Positions 13,523 through 25,701 are shown, counted from the first letter of the stretch. The stretch: 64,000 nucleotides of DNA from Bugula neritina (GCA_964035545.1 OZ037772.1:310001-374000); one strand, 5' to 3'. Translations and numbers: made by a program. Notes: generated by a model not told the origin, from the letters alone.

Positions 13523-13740
13523 GTAAGTTACTCTGTTAGTACAGTTACTCTGTTAGTACAGTTACTCTGTTAGTACAGTTACTCTGTTAGTATAGTTACT
13601 CTGTTAGTATAGTTACTTTGTTAGTACAGTTACTCTGTTAGTATAGTTGCTCTGTTAGTATAGTTACTCTGTTAGTACAGTTACTCTGTTAGTACAGTTA
13701 CTCTGTTAGTATAGTTACTCTGTTAGTATAGTTACTCTGT
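13523..13740. repeat. 17-bp intronic minisatellite at a splice donor
   Basis: About 12 copies of GTTACTCTGTTAGTACA (GTATA variants). The array starts at the donor of the collagen exon ending at 13522, and the donor GTAAGTTACTCTGTTAG is itself the first unit. Confidence 0.9.
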
Positions 13741-13790
13741 AAAGTTGTGTTTATACCTTCACGATTTTTCAAATTGAAAGTAAGAAATGG
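13739..13790 (+). repeat. fragment of TTTATACC MITE family
   Basis: AAAGTTGTGTTTATACCTTC, the same terminal sequence as the element at 34491-34644, lies at the end of the 17-bp array in a collagen intron. The opposite end was not recognised. Confidence 0.5.
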
Positions 13791-14422
13791 GGTCATTTCA
13801 GCATTCATAAGCTGCACATAATAGCTTATGTGTATATTTATACGGTGTGGACTTGCTATTACTGCGAGCAACAATATTACCAGCATGGGTGGTTGATTTA
13901 ACCTCTTAGTAGTTCCCATGGCTTACATACAATAAAATTCTAGTTGAATAGAATATTTACTATTGTAAAGTACAAAACAAATGACCAGAATATTTCATTT
14001 GTTGAACAGAAATTAATTTGTAATACTACTGTGGATTGGCTACTGTGCATTAGCTAGATGTAGGTGGAGTCCACGCTACCCAGCCATCCAGATGCATATA
14101 CTAAAGGGCCATTCAAAAACCAGCCAATCAAAGTCATTGATCTTACCATGGAGAGGAAGGGTTCACCCGATGTTGATGGCCTGCCTGGTATATCCGGCAA
14201 TCCTGGAGATGCAGGAGAAAGGACACCACCTTGTTTTTCAGGAGATATCGGACTTTTTGGAGAACCAGGTAATGTTTATGCTCAATTGAGTTTAATCTGT
14301 CAAGTTATATTGGGATCTTTTTCGTTTTCGTTATTTTATGTTTGTTACGTGGAAAAAGGAAAAAACTCTGTCTTGGAGCATTTTGGTTTTTTCAGAGAGC
14401 TTTGGATTATTTGATTATGGTC

Positions 14423-14650
14423 TACACAGGGGTGTAGACAAACTAAACTAGACAGGGGTGTAGACAAACTAAACTAGACAGGGGTGTAGACAGAATAAAA
14501 TACACAGGGCTGTAAACAGACTAAACTACACTGGGGTGTAGACAGACTAAACAACACAGAGGTGTAGACAGACTAAACTAGAGAGGGGTGTAGACAGACT
14601 AAACTACACAGGGCTGTAGACAGACTAGACTAACCAGTGGTCTAGATGGA
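14423..14650. repeat. ~25-bp intronic minisatellite
   Basis: About nine degenerate copies of ACAGGGGTGTAGACAGACTA with AACT spacers, in the collagen intron between exons 14064-14268 and 14846-14914. Confidence 0.88.
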
Positions 14651-17600
14651 CTAAACCTCCTACGAACTTACAATTACCTTGCGTCATGACGTCTCTATTC
14701 TCTCCTATAATTTGACTTTTATTTAGCGAGCAGATTTCTAGTAGGCTATACTATAGTGACCAGTCACACTGTTTATTATAGCAACATGGAAATCAAGTTG
14801 AAAACTAGTTGCACCTGGTGTGATGTTATCAATGGGTGCTTACAGGTAGAGACGGAGTACCTGGATCTGTTCAGATCGGATATCAGGGTAAACAAGGAGA
14901 TCAAGGTCCTGCAGGTAAGAATGAGGAGTTACTCACCCTTGCTTGTGTATTTCTGTTCTTTTTAGGTATTCTATAATATGCTGGGGTTCTCCTCACAGCT
15001 AGTCTGCACTAAGGCAGGGTGTAGGCTAAGTAATCATATTAAATCCCAGCAGTGCTTGTTACTTCAACTGACAGGATTACTGTGTATGATAGTTACTCTG
15101 ACTGGTTTTCATGGATCATTTTTGCCATACTGTTTACCACATGATGCATTGTCTGAGTAAAAACAAGGAAACGAAGAAATATACCAGAAATGTTGAGAAA
15201 TTTTGTATTCCAAATTTGTTAAAATACCACTTGTAATGCACACTGGTGTTGCTTGGTTCATAGGACCTGTCGGACAAGCTGGAGAACCCGGTCTGGATGG
15301 CAGAAATGGAAAAACAGGAGAAACTGGACCAGCTGGTATGCCCGGTCCAACCGGCTCAAGGGGAGTCACAGGAGAACCCGGATCTGATGAAAGGTAATAT
15401 TTGTGTTTCACTTCACCCTATTCAGCTTCTTGGAACTTTTTATCTCTTTTGTTTTTATAATTTTGTTGTCAATTTTCTCAGAGACGGTTTACCTGGAGTA
15501 CCGGGTGCTGATGGTAGACCTGGGGAGCAGGGTGATCAAGGACCTCCTGGCCCCATGGGTCCAGTGGGATTCCCCGGTAACCAGGGACCTGAAGGTGCTC
15601 AAGGAGACAAGGGTGATAAGGCAGGAACATTCTTTATTCAGTTTTCTTTTTATTTCAGTTCTCTGGTTTTCCACTAGTCAATCCTGTAGTTGTTTATTTG
15701 TTTTAGTTTATTTATGTTAATACTAGAGTTGCTTCAGTGACATCACATCATGTAATATATTACATAACAGTACAGTATAATACACCATAATATAATATGT
15801 TATACAATACAATATTGTTACAGAAAATAGAATTCACTAATATCTCACAGCTAAGTTGTGTCTTCTAAATATATTCATTACTATAGGGGCCAGCTGGGCC
15901 AGAGGGTGCTTCTGGACCAACTGGATTGTCTGGACCAGCGAGTCCACGTGGGCCAACTGGTCCTCAGGAACCCCAGGGAGCTAAGGTATGAATTAAGTTG
16001 AACCTATCTTTGTCCTTAGTTATTGGCCATCAACAGAATCATGGCTCTAAGAGTTTTCCTACCTGGTAAGAAGATAAGGCAACTCCTAACTCATGATAAT
16101 AGGAATGGTGCTGCTGTTGTAGGACCCACTGGTTTTCAGGGACCTCAGGGATTCCCCAGATCTCCCGGTATTGATGGTGCAAGGGGAGATGTCGGATCAC
16201 TTGGTATTGCTGGACCACCCGGGCTACTGGGTGCTGATGGCAAACAAGGAATAACTGGTTCTCCTGGTGCTATGGGTCTACCTGGACCTGATGGTGCTAA
16301 GGTACACACTTACACTCACGCTCACACACGCATGCACTTACACTGTTAGCAGGTTATTGTTATTCATCTTGTTAGTTTAGTGGCAATAAACCAATAGTCT
16401 GTATTTCTAGGGTGAACAAGGGAGAGATGGAGAAATGGGTAGTCCTGGCAGTCCTGGACCTCCTGGACCACCTGGTGAAGCCCCAGTATTTGGTTAGTTA
16501 TTAGTAAAACCAAGTTATTGTCCATTACTTGTATCTTTTTTATTTTCTTTCAACTGTTTATTGGTAATATTTTGGGAATTTCATCTATAGCTTGTGATTG
16601 AAGCTTCTATTTATTCTACCACGGGTTATGTTAGGTGCGCCCCCTATGATGATGAGTGCAATGATGTCCAACAGTAAAGGTGTACAAGCAGATGATGCAG
16701 GCGCCAACAATGAGCTCTATAATATGTACCTCAGTGAGTAATGGCCATGATGTGCTTTGATGTTGCCCGCTTTGTAGCGGAAAAACTCTTTTAAATGCTG
16801 TTTTGGAACTCAAACGAAAGACTCGTTTCAAATTGTGTGTATGTTTTTGCAAATGAACAATTTTATAATTAACTGTTAGAAACTATTGTAATGAAAATAT
16901 AGACAGCTGTTATAATGTATTTCTCCTCCTAGCATCGATGATTGACATTCTTTCTTGATGAGTCGCTTATTTAGTTCGCTTCTTCAGTTGAATGTTGCTA
17001 CATTCTGACATATTATATAACGTTGGTTTCATTGCTGTTAGCTTACATCGCTACTTCTACCTTATTTCTCTAGAAACAAAAGTAAGGAACGGGTCCAAAG
17101 ACAGCCCTGTTAGGGACTGTAGAGAACTCTTCACTGAAAACCCAGAGTTCAAAAGTGGAACTAATTGGGTGAGAGAAGATACTGATATGTTTCTTTTTTT
17201 CTCTGCTCAGAAGAAATCCGTATCCAAGTCTTACGACTGAAATTCTGTGAACATGTTTTATATTCTGCAATTACTACTCCTGAGATGTCAATATAATGTC
17301 ATGTGAAGTTTCTACAGATATTTAATGAATTGTTGTTTAGGAAGAAGAGTTTTCCCATGAGTTGCCTGTATTATATAATTCTGTATATTCAACAGCTGAA
17401 CAGGTTTTAGTAGTTTCATTTGATATTAGCATTATGTTAGTGTGAAATAGAGAAGTTGTATTCTCTATTGTTTGTTGTCAGATGGATCTAGATGGTGGCT
17501 CCATAGCTAATGCTATCCAGGCTTACTGTCGCAAGGAAATGAAGAGCACTTGTATCAATGTCAAAACCTCTGAGTTTGCCACCAAATCGTACGTCACCCA

Positions 17601-18021
17601 GCAGCTAGATAATCAGCCATTCATTGCTAAACACATGGGAACAGCACTCGTGAGTGTTTATCTTGTATCAACCATGACTGTCTTAGTAATAGTCAAGAAT
17701 ATCCAAGAGTTTTATGTTGATAGGTGTCGCTATAGTAACGTGTTGGTTTCCTGTATGGATGTTGCTAGTCACCAGATACTAGTCCTCTACTATGTTGCTA
17801 GTCACTTGATAATCTGAACAATCACTGGCTTCTTCTTAAGCTGAGCGAGTTGTTGGTATGACTATTCCTTTTGCTGATTGTAGATGTATAAACTCAGTGG
17901 CGGTAGAAGACGCATTCAGTAGGAAGAATAGGTCAGTCATTTTATATACAGCTGGTGAAAAAGAATACACAGTAACAGTCAGCAGGTTCCAATATTCAGT
18001 GCTGCAGGTTGATTGCAAGGT

Positions 18022-18358
18022 ATGTAAATCTGACCTTTATATAGTGTAAATAAGACCTATATACTGTTAATCTGACCTATATAATGTAAATCTGACCTAT
18101 ATACTGTAAATCTGACCTATATACTGTAAATCTGACCTATATAGTGTAAATCTGACCTATATAGTGTAAATCTGACCTATAAAGTGTAAATCTGACCTAT
18201 ACAGTGTAAATCTGACCTATATAGTGTAAATCTGACCCATATAATGTAAATCTGACCTATATAGTGTGAATCTGACCTATATAGTGTAAACCTGACTTGT
18301 ATAGTGTAAATCTGACCTATAAAGTGTAAATCTAACCTATGTAGCGTAAATTCGACCT
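18022..18358. repeat. 20-bp intronic minisatellite at a splice donor
   Basis: About 16 copies of GTAAATCTGACCTATATAGT. The first unit overlaps the donor (GTATGTAAATCTGACC) of the collagen COLFI exon ending at 18019, as in the 13.5-kb array. It occupies the first two thirds of the last intron. Confidence 0.92.
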
Positions 18359-18666
18359 GCATATGAACATGATTGCGATAGTTGCATCTTTTTTGTATTG
18401 ATATACAATATAGCTTGCCTTTGAGGCTTTTTAACAACTACTAATGAGTTCAACCCAAAAGCACTTTGATTTCTGTGCAAGTTTAGAGTTTTAAGTTTGC
18501 CCTCTGCCATTTTGTAGTATTCCAAATACTATCAGAAGCTCTGACAGTGATTGAGATTTACACCAAGACCACCACCCACTTGCCTATTATTGACATTGCT
18601 CCTGGTGACATTGGGACCACCCACAAAGAGTTTGGGGTTCAGCTTGGAGAAGTCTGCTTTTCATAG

Positions 18667-20901
18667 ACTCATATCTAACAACAGTTTTATTTGTCTGATT
18701 TGTAAGACTGTCCCTGATTAGATAATTAGTGGCCAATCAGAGAATGCAATCAATGTTTGGTTGGCTGAGACCAGCAGTCTGATTCTTATATAACCTAATT
18801 TTTAAATGAAATATTTGATTACTCTAAATAAATTTATCCGAGACTTCCAAGGCAGTGATGGTGATTTTTGTACATATAAATTTGAAGGAGTTTAGCTATA
18901 AGGTTTATGCTGTTTTTTTAATTATTCCACCATAACCTGAGTTTGTGAGTAGTAATTCTAGAATGAGGTAGGGAGGGTGTAACACCCTTCCCTATGACTT
19001 TATATATTTAGAAACTGTTGTTAATTTAGTAATTCTGTTGGTGCTACATTTTTAAATTCATTTAATCCAACCATTTCTCTATTACAAAATATATTTTACC
19101 ATAAGGTGCTACACAATTTATTTCTCAGCTTGTAGATTTCATCATCAAAATTATTGAAGTAATAAAATTGGTCCAGAATTTGAAAGAAGCTGCAGTTTTC
19201 AGATCTGATTATTTAACCTATTTATCCTGAAATTCAACATTGTTAGTTTAAAATGGAGTGTAACATATATTTTAGTCACTTAGTTCCAACTGTGTTGACC
19301 ATATCAACATTTTAAATTTTACTTCAGCTGCTATGAAGTACATAAGTAAATGGCATTAAATTTCCCATGTCACATCATCTTGTAAAAGTTAATTGTAAAT
19401 AAAAATAAATTTCAAGTGTTTTCGAGAAGTTACAGGTTTGTATGTTTGAACAAATGAAACATAATGTTCCTTAATGTCAAGATTCTGCTTATACCACAAT
19501 ACCATAAACATTGTCACTCTGTCAGTAGCCAAAAGCAGTGATGAAAAAACTTGTTTACTAACACAACTAGTAAATTTTATAAATATCAGACACGATTTAG
19601 AGAAGAGTTGATGCTGCCCTGCTGCTGTGGGACGGCGGAAGATTTTTGAAAACATAGATTGGCACTTTAGTAGAGTCAGACCTGAGCTCGCATTTGAAAG
19701 ACTTGTTACTGAAAGCAGAAACAATAAATATCAAAAAAAATGTCTAATTTTCAGGTTTCTGGGAAATTTTTTCAGATCTGTATTTCTGAAACTAACAATG
19801 TTTTACTAACCTTCATGTCAGGAGTTCTCTTCATCATTGTTGTACAGACTTTGAATACCGTCACGTATCAACTGGAAACACACATTACAATCATTAACTC
19901 AAGCACAATCAACATAGAAGTTTAGCAATTACCAGTGAGCATTGAAAGAATTTCAACAGATTGAAAACTTTTCCAAATAAATTATAAGTCTACAAACTGT
20001 TTTTGATCTAGCAATGAGCCATTTTAATTCGATACATAGTGGTGATCGCTTAGCTGGGATCTTGGTTGGGGGGTGGGGTCCATTCCTGCCATTGCTTCTG
20101 CCCATCTCAGTGTCTCTGCTACACACTCCTATGTAACAGATGTATGAGTTATATCTATTATACTGTATGCCTTCAGCACATATATGTCATACATCCATAT
20201 TGCACCTTATCGCAGTGGTAACTGGTATAAAATGTATCACCTTATATGCGTCAAATTGCGTGACTATCAGCTTCTTTTGAAAAGTCAAACTTTGGACTTT
20301 GGCTTCAGCCTTCGTCATCCGAGAATATAACTGAGAAACAACATCCTGTCAATAGGAAGACAGATAGCAGCGGAAATTTTTCAAATTTTGGTTTTCCTGA
20401 TGTCAAACACAGAAAGGTTTAACTCATGAAAACACAGCACTAATTAAACAGGGAGAACTAATATAATAATTCAAGGGAACCTTTAGGTTACAACTGGTTA
20501 GCAAAGTGGGTATCTCGAGGATCTTGTATTGGTGAACTTCAGCCTATAAATGGCTCGTTTTACTCTTTTGCTCACAAAGTTTATCAACAAGATAGAAAAG
20601 CTTAACATATTCACTAGAATAAGATTGTATCTGCTAAAGACTATGTCCAGCTATTATAGATTATAGATTGTATCTACAATCACATGGCACACTCACAGTA
20701 AACTTGTTAGCTTATTACTAAGCAGTGAACTTCAAACTATTAGGCAGAGTGTTAACAAAGGAAGTCACTTCCAACAACTGCATATCTGTTGAGAATAGCT
20801 CACTGCAGCCAGCTAAAGACTATGTCCAGCTATTATACACACTTTAGTCACAAATAATTAATTATATTTCAACTGCAAAATGCAAGGATTCGGTAACATA
20901 C
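18667..20901. other. spacer after collagen copy
   Basis: No convincing gene. An exon-like minus-strand stretch near 20040-20105 (reading WAEAMAGMDPTPQP) could be a downstream exon of the coiled-coil gene at 20902-24584, but it lacks clear splice support. Confidence 0.45.
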
Positions 20902-21427
20902 ATTAGCCCTGGCGATATGTTTTCTCATCTTGATAATATCCCATTGTTGAAAGGCTATCATTCGCTCCTTCTTAGCGACAAGTGCATTAGCAGCTTCCAG
21001 TTCAATTTTCAGTTTGTCATTGATGCTCTCTGCATCTGCCATGGAGTCACTAATCTGCTACATAGACACCTGCTGCTCGGCTAAATCTTTCTGAACTGTG
21101 AACTGCCTCACAGTTAAGGCTTTTCAACTTGTCCTGCAACTGGCCAACTTCTTCTTGCAGAGTTCCGGAAGTCTGTTTCTCAACCAATAGCTGTGTTCGC
21201 AGGTCACATGATTCTATCTACAGAAATGCACTCACAATACACAATGTTATATCTGTTGTATATGTACTAATTGCCTCTTTATATTGGAAACATGGTTCTT
21301 TTACTGCATAACCAATTGTAAAACAACGCTGATGTTTCAAACTCAGCGCGCTTAGCACATTTAAAAATCATGTGAAAAAAACGGGACATTTTCAAATTGA
21401 TGTATGTTGATTGGCTGAACAGTTTAG

Positions 21428-21537
<110 letters not shown>

Positions 21538-21551
21538 ATGTAGTGGTACCC

Positions 21552-21620
21552 ATACGGTCCCATACGCCGTATGGCCTAGAAGAAATTAGACTGTTCTAGG
21601 CCATACGCCCGTATGGGCAT
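21552..21620. repeat. inverted repeat (hairpin)
   Basis: Two arms of about 25 bases, the inner part being CGTATGGCCTAGAA and its complement TTCTAGGCCATACG, with a 12-base loop and one or two mismatches further out. It directly abuts the (TA)n tract on its left. Confidence 0.8.
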
Positions 21621-21644
21621 AATATTTTTGAAAGATGATTAGTG

Positions 21645-21755
21645 CACAGGATAGTTAAGGCATCCTCACTGAGAATATCATAAATTTCGCTCACAATCTA
21701 GTTTAAGTTCTTGTTATGTTAATGCTATGTGGGTGGCATGCGTGTTGCCCCAGCC
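21645..21755 (+). mobile_element. end of CACAGGATAG MITE family
   Basis: Begins CACAGGATAGTTAAGG and matches the left about 110 bp of the element at 50111-50851 (shared words AGAATATCATAAATTTC, TAGTTTAAGTTCTT and GGTGGCATGCGTGTTGCC). Beyond about 21755 the two sequences diverge and no right terminus was found before the (TA)n tract at 22320. Confidence 0.8.
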
Positions 21756-21879
21756 ACAAACCGAAGCCATGCACCTTAGCTACAGTTCATAAAAAAAAGT
21801 CCACTCAAAATTTTGAAGCACATGTAACTAAAGTTTTTTTTTGATAAAAGTTCCTCTGAAGTGTAAATGAAAAACATTT

Positions 21880-22015
21880 TTAGTTCTAAACGGTAATAAT
21901 AATGGCACCGTAGAACCGAGGGATGTGCGTTTGATTTTGCCTTCCGCTGCTATCCGTGGTGGCACAAACTGTACAGCTAAAACATGAATTTTGTTTTAGA
22001 TCTAAAAGAATATTT
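21880..22015 (-). repeat. dispersed repeat, inverted relative to 25571-25701
   Basis: The reverse complement of this segment matches 25571-25701 over roughly 120 bases, with differences (for example AGATCTAAAA against TTTTAGATCT and ACATGAATTTTG against CAAAATTCATGT). It lies to the right of the CACAGGATAG-type end and may be internal to the same composite insertion. Confidence 0.75.
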
Positions 22016-22100
22016 TTACTTATTTATAATATTAAATAAATAAAAATCAGATGCAGCAAAATCTGCCAAGTTTCAATATATTTGTTGTGTTCCACCCAGT

Positions 22101-22136
22101 GGCCCATTGTACCCCGGCACCGGGGCACAATGGGCC
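22101..22136. repeat. near-perfect 17-bp palindrome
   Basis: GGCCCATTGTACCCCGG and, after two bases, its near-complement CCGGGGCACAATGGGCC (one mismatch). A related GGCCCGTTGTGCCCCCG stretch occurs at 22297, next to the second (TA)n tract, which suggests the ends of a small foldback element. Confidence 0.85.
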
Positions 22137-22317
22137 GATTTTTTTGCCATGAAAATTTCATTATTCTGAAAGTTGTGAGAGAGATAGAAACAACAAACTG
22201 GCACCTGTATTAGACAACATATGCAGCATTATGACTAGAGATTATTGAACTAGTAACTTGAAAAACAGACGAGTGAGAGCAAAAAATGTAAAATTCGGCC
22301 CGTTGTGCCCCCGTTAC

Positions 22318-22434
<117 letters not shown>

Positions 22435-23679
22435 TATTATAAGTAGAAGAACTAACTAACCTCCTCTGCTTTCCTCTTCAGCTTATCCTGCAACACATGA
22501 CGCTCTTCAATCAAGATCTCCACTCTGGAAGCCTCCCCTGATTTGGTGGCGTTTTTACATTTCAGGGCTTCCAGCTGGACCTTCAGCATGCTGATTGTAT
22601 GGAGGTGCTCATAACATTGAACTTTCTAAAATTCATCATTGAAACTATTTCTTGAGCCTTAAAAGATAATACAGTCACAGTATGACTCATTATGCATTCT
22701 ATAAATCAAATTACAAACAAATCAATATCTAATAATAATTATGATGACAGTCAACATCTCAAATATTCTTATTAGACTTTTATATTCTATAACATATTGT
22801 ATTTATTACACTGCAATATAAAACAAAAACCTATACTGAAACTTCTACCTGTGAATGAAGATCAGCTTCTTGACTTTTACACTGGTCTAGAAGGGTGTTG
22901 ACTTGTGAGCCTCTTTCTTTAGCTGAAGCTAATAGTTGTTCTTTCAAAGTCCACAATAAGTAACGCAAAAATACGTACCTAATTGTGTGAGGAAGTCATT
23001 GTGCAAAGAGGACCAGGTTAAATGTTACTGCTATGAAGACAAACTCTGCACCAACCACAGAAAAAAGTAGTTTATAAGTGAACATTTCTAGAGCACTCAA
23101 GTAAAAGCGTCTACACCTGGATTACTTTAAGAAACAAAATGACTGACTGATTTATACCTTTACAATTTCCTCATACTCATTGAGTCTTCTTTCATACTCT
23201 GACTGTAATTGAACATTTTCTGTTGCAAGTTGACTGTTCAAAGTGATCAACTCTAAAACAACACATGCTTTCTCAGACAACTAAAGGCAATAGGCTTCTA
23301 TCCAACTTACACTGTGAGATTAGGATAAATTAAGTGAGCATTTCAACACCACAATAAGCAGTATTAGAACCATCCACTTTCGTGCAAATAGTTTCATTGA
23401 ATCCATTGCTGCATGAATGTAGTGAAAAACAAAAAGATATGGAAATTAAAAAGGAGACATAGGCTATAAAATTTGATAGGTTTAGTGAAACCAACACAGA
23501 ACCCACACTTCAAGTCACTATATTTATTATTACAACAGAATAAGGAACAACAGTAAGTAAATATAAAAAGTATCTGTTCTCAAGTCCAAACCGCCATCTG
23601 CCATCTTGGAGTCAAAACTTTTCCTTTTCTCGTGTGGGATAGTTGTGCCTGCATCTCCACAGGAAAAAGCAGTATTCAC

Positions 23680-23834
23680 ATTACTAGCTCCACCCACATT
23701 ACTGGCTCCACCCACATTACCGGCTCCACCCACATTACTGGCTCCACCCACATTACTGGCTCCACCCACATTACTGGCTCCACCCACCTTACTGGGTTCA
23801 CCCACATTACTGGCTCCACCTACATTGCTATCAC
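23680..23834 (-). repeat. 18-bp repeat in a coiled-coil gene exon
   Basis: About eight units of 18 bp (forward CTGGCTCCACCCACATTA). On the minus strand they give the hexapeptide Val-Gly-Gly-Ala-Ser-Asn. The acceptor at 23835-23836 joins in phase with exon 24489-24584, and the array is open in that frame, so it may have been coding. The downstream donor is not clear; only a GC-type site was seen. Confidence 0.75.
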
Positions 23835-24865
23835 CTGAAACAATAATTTATAATATATAACACAAAAACAATTTTATTAAGAACTTATTGATGTTATTGA
23901 TGTTGAGTTTTAGTCTGTACTTCTCCTTCAGCTGTTCATCACATCTCAACAGTACAATAGATCAATAATTTAAAGATTAAAATTTAATTTAATAAATAAT
24001 TTTAAACGCTATATCACTGAATAATACATAGCTTGAAAATGAAACTACAACACAATAATTTTTAGCTATGTGTCAAAGTTCTATGAAATAAGTTATATAT
24101 AAGCAGCAGAATTAGTCAATCTATAAACCTGAGTCTCTGTATAACTTGGTTTTCTCTTCACTTTATTGTAATGGTACACAAATAGGAAGCATATTGTAAA
24201 TTGATCTCAAAAAGTTGTTAGGGTTCATTTGAAATAATAACTTTAGCCGAAGACCCTATCAAGAAAAAAGCTTTTTCTAGTAGGTGCAGCATTGCACAAG
24301 TTTTATTTCTTTAGGTAATCTGAAAACCCAACTTAGGCTATGTGGAGACAATGTTTGTTTATTTGAATTTATGACATGGTTACTTGAGAAAGACATTCTT
24401 TTAACTTTTTAGAAGTACTTTAATGAAATTTATCTAAATTACACAAAAATTCTGCTGATTCTCATATAATGGTAAGACATACACCAACCTGACTGGTACT
24501 TCTTATCAGCTACAAGAGTTTGGACTTCATCAGCCATGTTGATGGCGGACTTGTGTTCTTGTAATACAGAAGGCAGTATATCAGCTGAACTAACCAATGA
24601 CTTGCAGCACAGAGCAGGGTAAGACTGTAGGCATTGTCAAAGCTTTTAGTGAAATGTTCTTGATGAAAGCTTTTGGCAAGAGCTTTCTAGCTGTTAACTT
24701 TTTGTTAAGTTGTCATCCTGCATCTGTGCATCTACACCATTCAGCATTCGCACTCACATTAACAATTATTTTGCACCTTCTAATTAAAGGAAAAGGAATA
24801 GAGAAATAAGTAGTACAGCCAACTAAGTCTGCCTCAATTCTGTCTTTACTAAAACCTGATTGCAT

Positions 24866-24990
24866 ACAGTGTAAGTATACTGTGTAGGTATATAGTGTAA
24901 GTGTACTGTGTAGGTACACAGTGTAAGTATGTAGTGTAGGTATGTAGTGTAAGTATACTGTGTATGTAAACAGTGTAAGTATGTAGTATG
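24866..24990. repeat. GTAAGTATACTGTGTAGGTA repeats
   Basis: Irregular units of 15-20 bp alternating AGTGTAAGTA and CTGTGTAGGTA. They lie in the spacer between the minus-strand coiled-coil gene and the plus-strand exons from 25040. Confidence 0.75.
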
Positions 24991-25039
24991 TAGTATGATA
25001 CTGCTATTCTAGTAAACTGAATGGTGAAAACGTGACTAG

Positions 25040-25399
25040 GGAAAGAGACAGCACGTCACAAGACCGCTGTATACAGGTGTCCTTGCCGAAGTGACTCCCC
25101 TCTCAACTACCGCATAGCATATCAACTCTACACCACCATCTTCTGTCCTACAATCTCAGTCTAACCAACCAATGGTAAGTCATAACCAACTTCTGTCAGT
25201 CAGTCATTCAACATGGTGCATTCTGATTGCATCAATTATACATCTGTTGAGTACTACTGCATGCTGTAGAACGGTCCTGACCTGCAAGGAGCCGATGGTG
25301 GTGAGGAGTTTCTGATTGACGATTCAGATGAAGATATGTCCCTGGACCCCCTGACTCCGTCTGTAGAATACTCAAAGAGCTGTCCAATCATGACGAGAG
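25040..25399 (+). pseudogene. two exons of an unassigned gene, one stop
   Basis: Exon 25040-25174 (45 codons, phase 0 at both ends) reads RQHVTRPLYTGVLAEVTPLS, then a TAG at 25115-25117, then STPPSSVLQSQSNQPM. Exon 25270-25399 reads EEFLIDDSDEDMSLDPLTPS and is open. Both have good AG/GT borders. Composition (Ser/Pro/Gln-rich, then an acidic Asp/Glu-Ser patch) fits a disordered linker of a larger protein. No family recognised. Confidence 0.55.
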
Positions 25400-25570
25400 G
25401 TTAGTCTTTCATCAAATAGTTGCTTTCGGCTATTGCTTGTTAAATAAATAAACGCTGCTGACATAATGAACAGTTTTAAAATAGTGCAGACTAACTTATC
25501 CCGATGTATACATGTATGGTTTGCTATATGGTCAGTGTCAAATGTGTATGTATAAACATAAAAAAATATA

Positions 25571-25701
25571 CTCTTTTAGATCTACAGCAAAATTCATGTT
25601 TTAGCTGTACAGTTTGTGCCACTACAGATAGCAGAGGAAGGCAAAACCAAACGCACGTCACTCAGTTCTGCAGTGCCATATATTATCATTACTGTTTAGA
25701 A
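25571..25701 (+). repeat. dispersed repeat (inverted copy at 21880-22015)
   Basis: Shares about 120 bases with the reverse complement of 21880-22015. The open frame over this stretch has no other support and is attributed to the repeat. Confidence 0.75.

Larger units (their letters stand above)
12630..18666 (+). pseudogene. fibrillar collagen copy with COLFI domain, broken
   Basis: N-terminal Cys-rich, WAP-like exons: 12630 to about 12770, 13045-13129 and 13376-13522 (for example CHHGVCKEGC). Triple-helix exons with Gly-X-Y: 14064-14268, 14846-14914, 15264-15393, 15482-15620, 15887-15985, 16123-16301 and 16411-16492. Telopeptide-like exon 16635-16733. COLFI exons: 17074-17168 (RDCRELFTENPEFKSGTNW), 17482-17649 (IANAIQAYC), 17884-18019 and 18518-18666 ([13 protein letters not shown], ending EVCFS-stop). 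The normal product is an extracellular procollagen chain whose COLFI domain drives chain trimerisation. Damage: TGA at 12647-12649 in the first exon; Gly positions changed to Ser (15941-15943), Glu (15968-15970) and Arg (16158-16160); a GC donor at 15621; and in the last exon a frame change near 18541 is needed to join YSKYYQKL to TVIEIYT. Phases between 13522/14064 and 15985/16123 do not match, so small exons are unrecognised or the frame is broken there. Family assignment is firm; pseudogene status is very likely. Confidence 0.85.

Noticed and set aside
16023-16073. Extra collagen exon reading LLAINRIMALRVFLPG
   Set aside because: It would fix the phase between 15985 and 16123, but it lacks Gly-X-Y periodicity and I could not support it beyond a donor and acceptor match.
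17803-17856. Small COLFI exon reading SLDNLNNHWLLLKLSE
   Set aside because: It resembles the FLRLLS part of COLFI and is open, but its donor is weak and the phase to the next exon works only with a non-standard site; left out of the exon list.
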